Below, piece after piece: positions 1 to 9,922 of a DNA stretch of 58,000 nucleotides (its first letter is position 1; every line of letters starts with the position of its first letter). Source of the DNA: Adiantum capillus-veneris (Eukaryota; Streptophyta; Polypodiopsida; Polypodiales; Pteridaceae). The notes beneath the pieces were generated by a model. The model did not search any database. It was not told where the DNA came from and was given only the letters and a program-made list of their open reading frames with translations. Position numbers and translations under genes: made by a program. The stretch lies in contig CM043959.1 of NCBI GenBank assembly GCA_014529385.2, positions 60,094,253 to 60,152,252 of the forward strand, in the 5' to 3' direction.

Positions 1-829
1 GCTGATGTAGACATGGTAGGGTGACAAAGATACTCAAAGAAGTACTACATTGGTGCAAACAAAGAGTGCAGGTGCTATGAAGAGGGCAAAGCAAGGCCAT
101 ATGAATCTATAGGTGCATGCCACGGTAGCAAAGCATGTGTGAAAGGCGAGGGCAAGTAGGTGATTGCAGATGGGTATGCATTATGAGGTTATCTAGGCCA
201 AAGTGCTCTGCAAGAGGGCCTATTAGAGGTGGCTAATCAGAGGGTTCAAAACGTTGAAATGGAAGTACCAAGGGTGGACCTCAAAGTGTTCTCATTAGGA
301 AGAACATGGGGTCTATGAGGGCCTCTTTAATTGGAAATTTAAGGAAGTCAACCTCTAGTATTAAGAAACCAATCAAAGGATAGCTTTTGAATTCAAACAG
401 GAAAAATGGGTAGTTTATTCGAATTCAAATTTTCCACCCAAAATGAAATTTAAAATCTAGCGGGGAAAACCATATCATGTAACATATCTACAAAAAGATC
501 TCGGCGTGTAGATTATAGATCTTTAATCTTCACTCAAATTGGAGATCATATGTAAGAGTTATGGAAGGCCAAAATCATAAAGTTGTCCACCCCCTTTTTT
601 GGGGAGGAATCCTTTGACCACTCTTACACACCCACCATTCTTGCACACATGGTGTGCATCTATTTGTCAAAATGTTAATCACCTCCACGATCTCATGGCA
701 AATAAGAGGTCCACCTAGACCCCATCCTCTTTGGGTCGAGACGGCTCTTATGGAGTGCAAGTTATTGCAGTCTGAAGAAAAAGGTATTTTGCAAATTCTT
801 GCCAAGAAGGCAGGTGCGAGTGGATGGTG
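1..829. other. No gene recognised, degraded DNA
   Basis: This stretch has only short, stop-interrupted frames on both strands, and none resembles a family I recognise. The base composition is ordinary plant intergenic DNA. Nothing is annotated here beyond the repeat copy that starts at about 830. Confidence 0.6.
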
Positions 830-1125
830 AGAACATGGAAAAGGGAATAGAGCTAAAATGCTTAATCTATGCAGCACGTTGGGCTTTTTGACAATCGGAG
901 TCCACGCGGCCAAGTTATGAGCATTTAAAGTTTGTAGAGGTTTAGTTCTATACCACATTAGTCGCCTCGATAAGCGTGCCGGTAAGGTCAAGGTTTGCAG
1001 AGATAGTATGCATTATGTAGAGCTAGCTCAAAATGACAACTTCTCAAACAGAGCTGCAAGCGTCAATATTAATTGAGTTGAATGTGGTGGATAGTAGCGA
1101 CAGAGGGGGATCGTATGTTTTTTAG
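830..1125 (+). repeat. Dispersed direct repeat, copy 1
   Basis: This segment is an imperfect direct copy of 3598-3920. Shared landmarks in the same order are ATGGAAAAGGGAAT, GCGGCCAAGTTATGAGCA, CATTAGTCGCCTCG and GGGGGATC.TATGTTTTTT. The copies differ by many substitutions and small indels. The spacing of about 2.8 kb would fit diverged LTRs of an old element, but no primer site or terminal motif was found. A dispersed non-autonomous repeat is equally possible. Confidence 0.6.
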
Positions 1126-2464
1126 AATCCTCTTAAGAAAGCTTTGGAAAAAGTTATCATATCTATATAGGCAAATAAGAAATTATTAGGTCAAGAATTG
1201 ACAAATTAAGACTACAAATTCAACATTGATTGGGTTATGATTGAATATAAAGGTTAAGTCTAGCTTTAGGATAATTTACCTAGTCCTTTTTTATAAGGAT
1301 AAGAAGTTATGGCACCCAAAAGCACCCGAGAAAATCCTACATTTGATGATGAGGACGTAGCTCCAAAACGAACTAGAGCGTCGCACGACGACGAAGCCGG
1401 GTCTAGTATTAGGCCTATGGAGGAGAGTCCTCAGGCGCCAACGTAGCAGCAGATGGCTGATCAGTCCCAAGTGGATTTTCAATTATTCAATTAAGTCTTT
1501 AAATAGTTTAAGTTCTTTTATAAGTTAACATTGCATTTGTAAGGAGTGAATAAGAATAAAAAAAGGAATAATCGGCTGAAAACGAAAGACATTTTCCAAG
1601 ATATCGATGTGCATTTGTTTGTAAATTAGGAAATAATTGTTTGGGTTAAGACTGGTTGAATTAGGAAAGATATGATTGATCATCCTTAAGACAGATTTTC
1701 TCAAGACACCTCCGACTCCTTGGTATATTTTGATAAATAATGATGGTTTCTAGTCAGGAATGGATGCCGTTTTTTTCACCCTTAGGTGGTCTTGAGACAA
1801 GAAGAGTACTGGTCATGGTTATTATGGACAATGTTTTGATTGACAATACAGTTTAAGTTTAAAGATGTCTGTTTGCTAAAAGAATGCTTTTCAATGCTGT
1901 CTTTAATACTTGATTGAAGGAATTAACGTGACGGAAAGTTAAAAGAAACCATTATTTTAAATGTTAAAACAATGTGATAGTAATTAGAAAACAAAAGAAT
2001 CATGTGTGAGTGCGGGGTGGTAAGTGGGATTGACTAAGGTTGTCAATCATGGATGGGTGGACCTGATTAGTCAGGTAACTATCCATCCTTGTGCACTAAT
2101 TTTTTTTAGAAAACTTCTTCACTGGGAAGAGGATTCCACCAACGGTTGTGCCCTCACACATGTTAGGGGCAAAAAAGCGTTGGTTGAGGATACCTTAGCC
2201 CAATATGTGGAATCTATAGGGTTGAAAGACTTTTGGGGTTGTTAATGTGTTGTCCCATTTTTGTTGCGAGACAGGACTAGGTCTTCTGCTAGGGCTATAG
2301 ACCCAAGACATTGTCAATGGTAAAGGTCTATTCCTTGGATTTTTTTGGTTTAGAGACTCTGATTTTTATTAGGCATAGAGACCTGTCAAGGACCCCATCC
2401 GATGTTTGGTGTCGGCAGATTGGGGACCTCACACTTCCCATTCAATGTATGAAAGTATGATTTC
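1126..2464. other. Gene-poor stretch
   Basis: An ATG at 1309 opens a 45-codon frame to 1446 that is rich in acidic and basic residues. It looks like the N-terminal tail of a transposon ORF but has no domain. The rest contains only short frames broken by stops, and I see no RNA gene or regulatory site that I can support. Confidence 0.4.
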
Positions 2465-3300
2465 ATGCATGTTGACAAAGATGTGGTAAATGTGTGTAAG
2501 GAGAAGGAGATTGTGCAAGAGGTGATGTTGGATAAAGACCAAGTGGACGCATCCAAGCGTACAAATGAGGACATGCAGGTGAAGATGGAGTGTGCTACAG
2601 TGGTGCAGCAGGTGTGGAGCTCTTCTAAGAAGGATAAAGTTGCCTCAGCTATGGGAGAATAGCATATAGACAAAGTGATGGTTACTGATCTACCTTGTGG
2701 CTATCCTTGTGGCTATGGTGAAGTGGACCCATGTTTGAGTTTGGTGGAGATGGATAGTAATGAAGCAGGGCACAATGAGTATACATGCTCTTATGAAGAG
2801 GGAGATTTTTCCAATGCTATTCTCCAGGGCAATGCGGTACAGAATGATTTTCTTTCTTGTTTATCTAAGGATGTGTCAGTAGAACAGGTGCTTGAAGAGC
2901 AAGAAGTTGAAGTCGGCATGCAAGAGGTATTGGCTGACTCTTATGGACAATCGGTATGGAAGGCCTTGATGATGTTGGGATTGAGGATACTATAGGTATG
3001 GAGTCAAGCATGAAGCTAATGATGGTAAGAGAGCCTATGCAAGAGGAGTTTTTAATACAACAGATATGTAATGTGGTACACGAAGGAGAGTCCCATTTTG
3101 TGGCATTGGCCAAGCTTTCCAAAGAGCTATGTCCTTCATGGTTGAAGGGTATTCTTGAAAGTACAGCTGTGCAGTGGATTATCCATCGGGTACGGGGCTC
3201 TCTTGAGAAGATATCTATGTTACATGGTTGGGAGGAAGGGTTGGGTACATTGCTTTTGTGTGTTGATTTGTGGGATGCTTCTATAGTTGAAGATAGCTAG
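2465..3300 (+). pseudogene. Broken acidic ORF, function unknown
   Basis: One reading frame runs from 2465 to 2995 with a single in-frame TAG at 2660. The coding-like sequence then continues from 2956 to 3300 in a frame shifted by -1. Together they span about 280 codons of an acidic protein with no transmembrane segment, zinc motif or polymerase motif that I can see. A nonsense codon plus a frameshift indicates a decayed gene. It lies between the two copies of the 0.3-kb repeat at 830 and 3598, so it may be the body of an old mobile element. No function can be assigned. Confidence 0.4.
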
Positions 3301-3597
3301 AGAGAGTAGGTTGATGGGTGGATGCAGCACTACAGAAGGATGTTACAAATGGATGGCAAGGCTCAATTTTTTTAATTCAAGCGTGGAGGTGCGTATGATG
3401 GTTTTCAAGGGACAACAAATGGTTTGATCCAAGAGGCAGCCAAATTGTAGTCCCAAGGGTTAGGCAACCCGCTTGAGAAGAAGTGGTAGGAAGCGTGAAT
3501 AATACTTTGTACATATGGTAGCAATTTTCTATGTTTTCTTACAGTGTACTCTACTTTTGCAGTTTCAAGGTTCAATAAACGTGCTTGTGTTTCAAGG

Positions 3598-3920
3598 TTG
3601 GGCGCATGGAAAAGGGAATGGATCTAAATTTCTCAATTTATGGAGCATGTTGGTCTTTTTGGATCTTCAATCAAAATCCAAGCGGCCAAGTTATGAGCAG
3701 TTAAATTTTTCTCGGTGGTCAATTCTTTACAGCATTAGTCGCCTCGGCAAGCATGCCGACAAGGGCTTTTTTTAGCTTTCCACAGTTTGTAGAGATAATA
3801 TACAGTATTCAAGATAGCCAAAAGTGAGAGATCCTCAAACAAAGTTGCCTGCACCAAGATATGCTCAGTTGAAGTTGGTGGATAACAGCGACGGAGGGGG
3901 ATCATATGTTTTTTGCCATT
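3598..3920 (+). repeat. Dispersed direct repeat, copy 2
   Basis: This is the partner of 830-1125. The homologous blocks keep the same order and orientation with moderate divergence. It is followed by a low-complexity, gene-poor stretch. Confidence 0.6.
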
Positions 3921-4224
3921 TTGTGGCTCGTTGTTCGAGTGCACAACAGATTCAGAATGCAAAGCACGTGATGGGAGGTGGAGCCGGGGCCATGGACTTC
4001 CAGTGGTTTTACCAAGTATCCATCTGGTAGGTGTGCAAAAAATGGGAGCATCCCAATATTCGGGCCAAAAAATGTTTTTTTGAAGCATGGCTAGAAGGTC
4101 TTTTTCAAGCTCAAAAAGTTGTTGTGTTGTGAGGTCACCATGTGGAAAGCTCAAGATCCCACATGTGTTTGGTGGGCAAAGGAAAAAATTTTATATATAT
4201 TGGTGTGAAACACTCCCATTGTCA

Positions 4225-4290
<66 letters not shown>

Positions 4291-4920
4291 AAGGACCTGC
4301 GCAAGTGATCGTCAAGTGTGTAAAAGTGTGTGTGTGTGAAGGTTTTTTGAAAGGAATCAAGCACCATAGCTCCATTTTGGTTTGTCTATCCCCCCATTTC
4401 CCTCTTCTTTCCCTATTGCTCTTTGGTGCGTCGGTGTCGGCATGTGGGTGTGCCTTGGCTTGTGCGGTAGAAGCATTGTGGATGGTTTTGTTGGTGTAAG
4501 ATGTTTAGCTTACACTCGATGCATGACCAACCCCTAGAGCCAAGCATACCAACCATGCACCCTTATGTATATGAATACATCCCACTACATAGATTTCCCT
4601 AACTATATGCTTCTTTATAGTCACGTGCTATTCACTATAGCCACATTATATTTGATCATTCTCCCACATGTGATGGAAATCACTTTCTAGCATTAAAATC
4701 CATCTTTTCACTTTGAGCCTATATAAGGCCATACTGCTTAGCTTGTATTTTTCTCTTTTCATCCTAATGAATCAAGCGAGTATATTTGGGTGAAAGCATG
4801 TTAACTTGACATGCTTTTTGTGTTATTTAGCACGAGCCAACAAGCACCTCTTGTAAGCATAAAATGAGGGTTTCTTTCTGAAATGTTTTATTTCAAAAAA
4901 TACATTTGACATAGTTATCA
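3921..4920. other. Gene-poor stretch with a GA tract
   Basis: The stretch contains the (GA)n tract at 4228-4289 and otherwise only short frames. A T/A-rich segment at 4560-4900 includes TATATAAGG near 4722, which could be a core promoter of an unrecognised unit. I see no convincing gene. Confidence 0.4.
4228..4289. repeat. (AG)31 microsatellite
   Basis: This is a perfect 62-bp AG/CT dinucleotide tract. Both strands give spurious Arg-Glu or Ser-Leu repeat frames across it, which should not be annotated as genes. Confidence 0.95.
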
Positions 4921-5095
4921 TTGGACGGTACACACAAGAGTGGTGTAGTGATGATACATGGAGCGAAGCCGGGCACAGGGGCTACAGGCAAGAGAGATGG
5001 GGGGAAGCGGTCTGGAGCTTCTCCTGCAGCTCATGAAGCTCAATCACCCATCTCGGATGATCTCATTGACATGCCACCAAGAAAGAAGTCGAGGG
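4921..5095 (+). pseudogene. Left half of an ORF split by element A
   Basis: This open frame reaches the left LTR at 5096. If element A and one copy of its GAGGG duplication are removed, the frame runs on without a stop into 24171-24463, giving about 155 open codons. The protein is low-complexity, with Lys/Arg- and Ser-rich stretches. No ATG is certain at the left end, and the preceding part may be an exon or an older transposon ORF. The product is unknown. Confidence 0.35.
5091..5095 (+). repeat. Target-site duplication GAGGG, left copy
   Basis: GAGGG lies directly before the left LTR and recurs directly after the right LTR at 24166-24170. A 5-bp duplication is the normal product of Ty3/gypsy integrase, and it fixes the ends of element A. 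Confidence 0.92.
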
Positions 5096-5304
5096 TGTTG
5101 AGCCAGCAGAGGATCACACCCACATTTTTGCTCACACCCATCATTTTGTAACCATTGATTGTAATAAATGTCTTTCCGACATTAATTTTGATTTGAGCCA
5201 TTCATTAAGTAACGGGACTCAATTGAGTTTCCAACTTGTAATCCCGAAGTAATTTCACCTGTTGATGTAAATAATTAGAGATGTTCTCACCTCCAAGGCT
5301 GAGG

Positions 5305-5312
5305 TATATAAG
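5305..5312 (+). promoter_or_regulatory. TATA box in the left LTR
   Basis: TATATAAG stands alone in otherwise mixed sequence and is conserved at 23364-23371 in the right LTR. A plant RNA polymerase II start would be expected about 30 bp downstream, which puts the GA tract into the 5' untranslated RNA. Confidence 0.6.
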
Positions 5313-5381
5313 CCAAAGTTTTGTAACCTAAAGGAGATTCAATTATTAATCAAAGTGAGTTTTTGAGCGCCGTGACTGTGT

Positions 5382-5383
<2 letters not shown>

Positions 5384-5466
<83 letters not shown>
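5384..5466. repeat. (GA)41 tract inside the left LTR
   Basis: This is a perfect dinucleotide tract beginning about 79 bp after the TATA box. The right LTR has 48 units at the same place, so the tract changed by seven units since insertion. The Arg-Glu and Ser-Leu frames across it are not genes. Confidence 0.95.
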
Positions 5467-5468
<2 letters not shown>

Positions 5469-6094
5469 TTATCTTCTTGCTACGCGAGCTACGGGGCCGC
5501 CATTGGAGAAGCGACACCGCCATTGTGTTAGCAACGGTGAGAGCTACGCACAGATACCAAGAGTGCGCGCTATCGGCTTCTACGTGTGGTAAGTTCCTAC
5601 GAGCTTCGGTGTGAGTTTTCTTCCAACTCGTGTGTCGGAATAGAGCGTGCAGCATATCTATAGAACCACAACGAGTAGAGCTACACATTAGTACCATCGG
5701 GGTCAAGTTTCGGTCACCTGTATTTTTCGGCCTGTCTTCATACGCGTTTGCCGCACGGAGTGGTTATAGGTTGATTTTGCAGTTCAAGTCTTTAGGGTGT
5801 TGTTCTTACCTAGTGTATAGACTTCCCCTTGAGTTTGAGATCGATTCAATGATTCTAGATCCTGTTTCGTATAGCATTCGTTCGTAGTACGGATTTCAGT
5901 CACTTGCGTATTTTAGAACTTCGATTTGATTTCCTTAGTAGTGATTGTCATTAGAAGGTCGAGTAGGTGATTTGACACCCACCTAGTTGTTTCCATGCGC
6001 CTGCGGGTCAAGCTCCGTCCTCGTCTGACAAATTCTGTTGTTGGTTGAGTTCTCGCTATTTAGCTTCCGCTAGCGGCGTAACCGCCTTAACATT

Positions 6095-6112
6095 TGGCAC
6101 CGTTGTCGGGGA
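6095..6112 (+). promoter_or_regulatory. Primer binding site, tRNA-Asp-like
   Basis: TGGCACCGTTGTCGGGGA lies two bases after the LTR end. It matches the PBS TGGCGCCGTTGCCGGGGA used by many plant gypsy elements, and complementary to the 3' end of tRNA-Asp, at 16 of 18 positions. It marks where minus-strand DNA synthesis would start. The two changes are both transitions. Confidence 0.8.
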
Positions 6113-7520
6113 CGAGAGCCCTAAGTAGGTGACCTTAGACTAATCCTACGAGGTGAGTCGTATAAACTACTTTGTATACTTTAGTTAGAAAAGATCTAGG
6201 AGTGGTGGACTCCGAAGGTCTCGAGAGATATTAGGAAGTGGGGTATTCCTGGGTCTTCCGTGTTGACAGTATTTTTAGTTTAGCTTAGATTAGATTGTTT
6301 TTGATGGTGTTTAAGTGGTTGTTGACATAAAAAGCATTTGCTACTCCTTGTGTGGTAGTAAATCTCTTTATATTTTCAATTGCAAAAAATCCATTTTATG
6401 ATTAGAAGTAGCTTAGGTAGGGCCTGATTTGATCCTGATCTAGAGCTATCAATTGGTGTTCTATTTGCTTGATGTGTTTGATTGCATGTTAGATCACTGA
6501 AAAAGTCGCTTTGGTAGTGAAATATGCAATAAACAAAGTTCAGAAAAATTTTCTGTGTAACTGATTGTTGCTGAGCACTTAAAAGAGCTATTGCAAGAGT
6601 TCTGTGCTGAAAAACTGAAAATCTGCAACTTTAGACATCATACGCGTATGATGTCTTAGGACCTAAACAGAGACTAAAATTGAAAATCTGACATTGCCAG
6701 AGTGTTTAGAAGGGGGGTTTTACCCTAAGATCAAGTTAAAACAAGAGCATCAACACTCAAAGAAACCCAAAAAGACAAGTCGGAGTCCAAGAAACGCAAA
6801 GAATAGGAAATTTTGGATTCAAATCTTGTTTTTACATTCAAACCTGACAAAAACACTTGAAACTCAATTATAAACATTGGAGAAGGCTTAAAACCAAAAA
6901 TAGCCAAAATCTGGGACAAAAGACATCATACGCGTATAATGTCTTTTGGCACATCCACTGCTTATTTTTGATATCTGACCTGACAAGATTGTTACAGGCA
7001 CTGTAGGAAGCATAAATATCAAGTTTGGACCCAAATTGATGAAAAAGACATCATACGCGTATGATGTCTTTGACCTAATTTTGGACATATTTTGATACTT
7101 TGCTAACACAGATCCATTGTAATAGCTGTCTAGAGGTTATATTTCAAGTTTCATCCCATTTGGATCACAATTGACCCAAAAAACAAGTCAAAAGCGGAAA
7201 ATTGCCAAGAAAAGCCTAAATTAGCCATAACTTGCTCAAACAGAGTTCAAACTGAATTTTGTGAGTGAACAGAGCATAAAGGGGCCACTGAGAGTGGCAT
7301 AACCAAAATAGTCAAAATCTGTGAAAAAAGACATCATACGCGTATAATGTCTTTTTCAGCATAACTGCGACAAAATTCTCACTTGATGAAACAGAAGTTG
7401 TCCAACTGACAAGATTAAACAATTGACCAAGTATCAATCAGTTTGGATCAATTCTGACCACAAAAACTTGAGGAAAACAAATTGCCGAGACGGAAAAGTT
7501 AAAGTCCTTCAGGGGAATTG
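6113..7520 (+). other. Long 5' leader of element A
   Basis: This 1.4-kb non-coding leader lies between the PBS and the first gag ATG at 7521. It holds four copies of a 24-bp palindrome within related units of about 285 bp (see 6633-7352). Only short frames occur. Packaging, dimerisation or translation control would be usual functions for such a region, but the sequence does not say which. Confidence 0.8.
6633..7352. repeat. Palindrome array 1, four copies
   Basis: Copies lie at 6633-6656, 6921-6944, 7046-7069 and 7329-7352. The core is ACATCATACGCGTATGATGT with AG before and CT after. The copies at 6921 and 7329 have one G-to-A change in the right arm (TATAAT). Flanking A-runs and T-runs extend the symmetry to 28-32 bp in three copies. 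Start-to-start spacing is 288, 125 and 283 bp. Sequence between copies is related but far more diverged, so the palindrome is the conserved part. The same motif recurs at 18760-19663. Confidence 0.95.
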
Positions 7521-8228
7521 ATGAATTTGAGATCGGGCAGGAATCTCCGGAATAATCAACCAAAACAAGGGGAACCAACAAGTGTCATATCAACCGAGGG
7601 AAGTGTAAACCAAAGTTGGGTGCAACCATTAGAGCCGATCTTTGAAGGAAGTGTCTCTGATACTTCTTCGGAGAGATCTTACGAGATTTTCACCGAAAAC
7701 TTGGAACACTTGAACCTGAACAATAGAGAAAATATGGCAGCAGGATCATCAAACCCTTCCGCCACCATGAAGCTATTGTTCATAAAATACCAGTACGACA
7801 ATGAGCAAGGTGCCAAGATCTACAAAGATGGAATGGACCGCTATTGTGTAAAGATAGAAGAGAGACCTAGTGAGTTCAAGGACTTAGTGCCTGTGAGCTA
7901 TAGCGGAGATAGATATCTAGATGACGAGGGTACCATGTACTTGGTAGTCCTAAACCCTAACATTGTGGACAAGTGGGGATTGATGGGCACCAAAGCCAAA
8001 ATAGATGAAGAACTCGAGGAGAAAGCACCAATAATGAACTTCCCTAATGCGAGGTTAAGAAGAGAGAATGAAACTACAAGGATCAACACTGATAACATCT
8101 ATGTGGGGCTATACAAATATAATAATGGGGAGCAAGATCTCTATTATAGATGTGAAGAACCCTACACCGGAGAGTTGACAGACAAAAAAAGACTCTATGT
8201 CTTTACCTACACAGAGGGATCGAAGTGA
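7521..8228 (+). CDS. gag: Gag N-terminal ORF of element A
   Basis: The ATG at 7521 opens a 235-codon ORF ending in TGA at 8226-8228. It begins with a basic segment, followed by a Ser/Glu-rich stretch and then a folded-looking domain rich in Tyr and acidic residues. No known motif is seen. The next ORF begins in the -1 frame across the stop codon, and the sense of the protein continues smoothly there, so both are probably one Gag protein separated by a single-base length change or by a -1 frameshift. A run of seven A lies at 8184-8190, but it is not in register for a classical slippery heptamer. The start lies 168 bases after the last palindrome of array 1. Confidence 0.7.
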   Translation: MNLRSGRNLRNNQPKQGEPTSVISTEGSVNQSWVQPLEPIFEGSVSDTSSERSYEIFTENLEHLNLNNRENMAAGSSNPSATMKLLFIKYQYDNEQGAKIYKDGMDRYCVKIEERPSEFKDLVPVSYSGDRYLDDEGTMYLVVLNPNIVDKWGLMGTKAKIDEELEEKAPIMNFPNARLRRENETTRINTDNIYVGLYKYNNGEQDLYYRCEEPYTGELTDKKRLYVFTYTEGSK

Positions 8229-9922
8229 AAATTGCCGCTTACGATAAGTATGGCAGGCAATACTCAACAATGGGCAAGAAAGAATTAGAAGGATATACAT
8301 ACTTTGGGGGACCACTACATCAGTATTATGTTACTTCTAGCTCACATAGACCAGCACCAACAACTGGAGTGCAAAACTCAATGACAACAGGAGGACAAAG
8401 AACTCAGGTTGCTGACTCTTTCAGTCAACCTTGGGACTCGAAGCTCGGACCAATGGGATCATTACATTCCAGAGAGTCAATGGAGACGAATCGAGGTAGT
8501 GCAGTTCCAATCCCCACCTATACCACTCCAGGTCCAAGGTTTGAAGCGGAACCATCACATTTACCTCCCAGTAGTAGATTCAGGGCAGAGGAACCGACAA
8601 GGGTAACCCATGAAGTCCATGATGCTAGAGAAAGCTTTAGCCGAGACACAGGAGCAATGAGATTGGTAGCAGATCATAGACGTATGAGACCATCTCAAGT
8701 AGCCAAGTGTATGCCAAAGAAGTATGGTGGTTCAGGAGATCCGTATGCACATGTGTCACTCTTTAAGCAAGTCTTAAGAGCTGAGCAGATAACAGATTTC
8801 CATACACAATACGAGGGATTTGGTCTTACTCTAGAAGGTACTGCATTGACATGGTTTCAACCAATGAACATAGGGGGATTCCATGACATTGACCATTTGC
8901 TAAGAGAGTTTGCTGAGGAATTCTCAAAACGAGGGATTAAGCACAATACGGTCTCACAAATATATGCTTTTAAACAGAGAGAACACGAAAAAGTGAAGGA
9001 AGCTTCACTTCGCTTCAAACAATACATTGAGAGATGTCCAGTACGTGAACGACCACAAGATGACAGACTATCTGTTCTCTTTATTGAGGGACTGAGGAAC
9101 GACACTCTCAAGAAGGACTTGCACTTGAAAGCTTGTACAAGTTTCGAGCAAGTAACGAGAGAGGCATTGTACTTAGTGGATAACTGTACGGTTTATGGAG
9201 AGGTGTCAGCGGATACAGATTTTGCATCCAGTAGCTCCTCCTCCGTAGCGAGCGAGACTACCACTAAAAAGAATGTTCAAACAACAACCATGCCAAATGT
9301 AGAGCAAATGATAGAAGATGCTCTAAAAAGGATGGCACCATACCAAAAACCATTGCCAAAAACACTGAAATGGTGTGCTATTGAACAAAAATGGACAAAT
9401 CATCCAACAGAGGAGTGTTATTACAACAAAGGGTATGTAAGGGAGCGCCAGTATGCACCTCCTGCTCAATTAGCACCACCTCAGATACATCCAATACCTC
9501 AATACCCAACGGGAAGTGTACCAGGACCTATGGGGATAGAAAGACCGCAACCGGTATTGGGACAACAACCACCTTTACCAGGAGCAAGACCAGTGGGCAT
9601 TAGATATGCACCAACCTTAGAGAATCAGGAAGAACAAGCCTTAGTTCCTGTTCAAGCCTATTATGAAGAATCTGGTGCACACATGTCTCCAACTATGTAT
9701 TACCCACCAGAAGAACCCAAACAACCAGAACCATGGGGCATGATTGGGAATGTTGGAATACCAACAATTACAAGTGCTTCTGATGAAGAGAGATACAATT
9801 TGGACGCAAGAACATTGATGTTCATAGCTCATGGAGGGTTAACAGGACAAAGACCATCCTATCCACAAAGGACGAATCAAATGGGCCCAAGACCTAGGAC
9901 CCTGTTACAAGTGTGGAGGTGA
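8225..9922 (+). CDS. gag: Gag core ORF of element A
   Basis: This 565-codon frame is open from 8156, and its first ATG is at 8271. Residues about 150-330 match the plant retrotransposon Gag domain, with YGGSGDPYAHVSLFKQ, a TALTWFQ stretch and an EFSKRG stretch, followed by a Pro/Gln-rich region. That domain forms the particle shell that packages RNA. The zinc knuckle that should follow is not in this frame. It lies in the +1 frame and overlaps the C-terminal 26 codons of this ORF, so the reading frame is broken or shifted near 9843-9903. The stop is TGA at 9920-9922. Confidence 0.85.
   Translation: MKIAAYDKYGRQYSTMGKKELEGYTYFGGPLHQYYVTSSSHRPAPTTGVQNSMTTGGQRTQVADSFSQPWDSKLGPMGSLHSRESMETNRGSAVPIPTYTTPGPRFEAEPSHLPPSSRFRAEEPTRVTHEVHDARESFSRDTGAMRLVADHRRMRPSQVAKCMPKKYGGSGDPYAHVSLFKQVLRAEQITDFHTQYEGFGLTLEGTALTWFQPMNIGGFHDIDHLLREFAEEFSKRGIKHNTVSQIYAFKQREHEKVKEASLRFKQYIERCPVRERPQDDRLSVLFIEGLRNDTLKKDLHLKACTSFEQVTREALYLVDNCTVYGEVSADTDFASSSSSSVASETTTKKNVQTTTMPNVEQMIEDALKRMAPYQKPLPKTLKWCAIEQKWTNHPTEECYYNKGYVRERQYAPPAQLAPPQIHPIPQYPTGSVPGPMGIERPQPVLGQQPPLPGARPVGIRYAPTLENQEEQALVPVQAYYEESGAHMSPTMYYPPEEPKQPEPWGMIGNVGIPTITSASDEERYNLDARTLMFIAHGGLTGQRPSYPQRTNQMGPRPRTLLQVWR

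Larger units (their letters stand above)
5096..6092 (+). repeat. Left LTR of element A
   Basis: The LTR starts TGTTGAGCCAGC and ends CCTTAACA, so it has the standard TG..CA ends. It aligns over its full length with 23155-24165. The only length difference is seven GA units in the internal microsatellite. The TATA box at 5305-5312 and the GA tract at 5384-5466 probably place the transcript start near 5335-5345. Confidence 0.95.

Noticed and set aside
5630-5887. 85-codon frame inside both LTRs of element A (also 23703-23960)
   Set aside because: It is conserved only because the LTRs are duplicates. It lacks a domain and lies in the untranslated R/U5 region.
8184-8190. A7 run as a classical -1 slippery site
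   Set aside because: In the reading frame it is C AAA AAA AGA, not X XXY YYZ with matching bases, so standard slippage is not supported.
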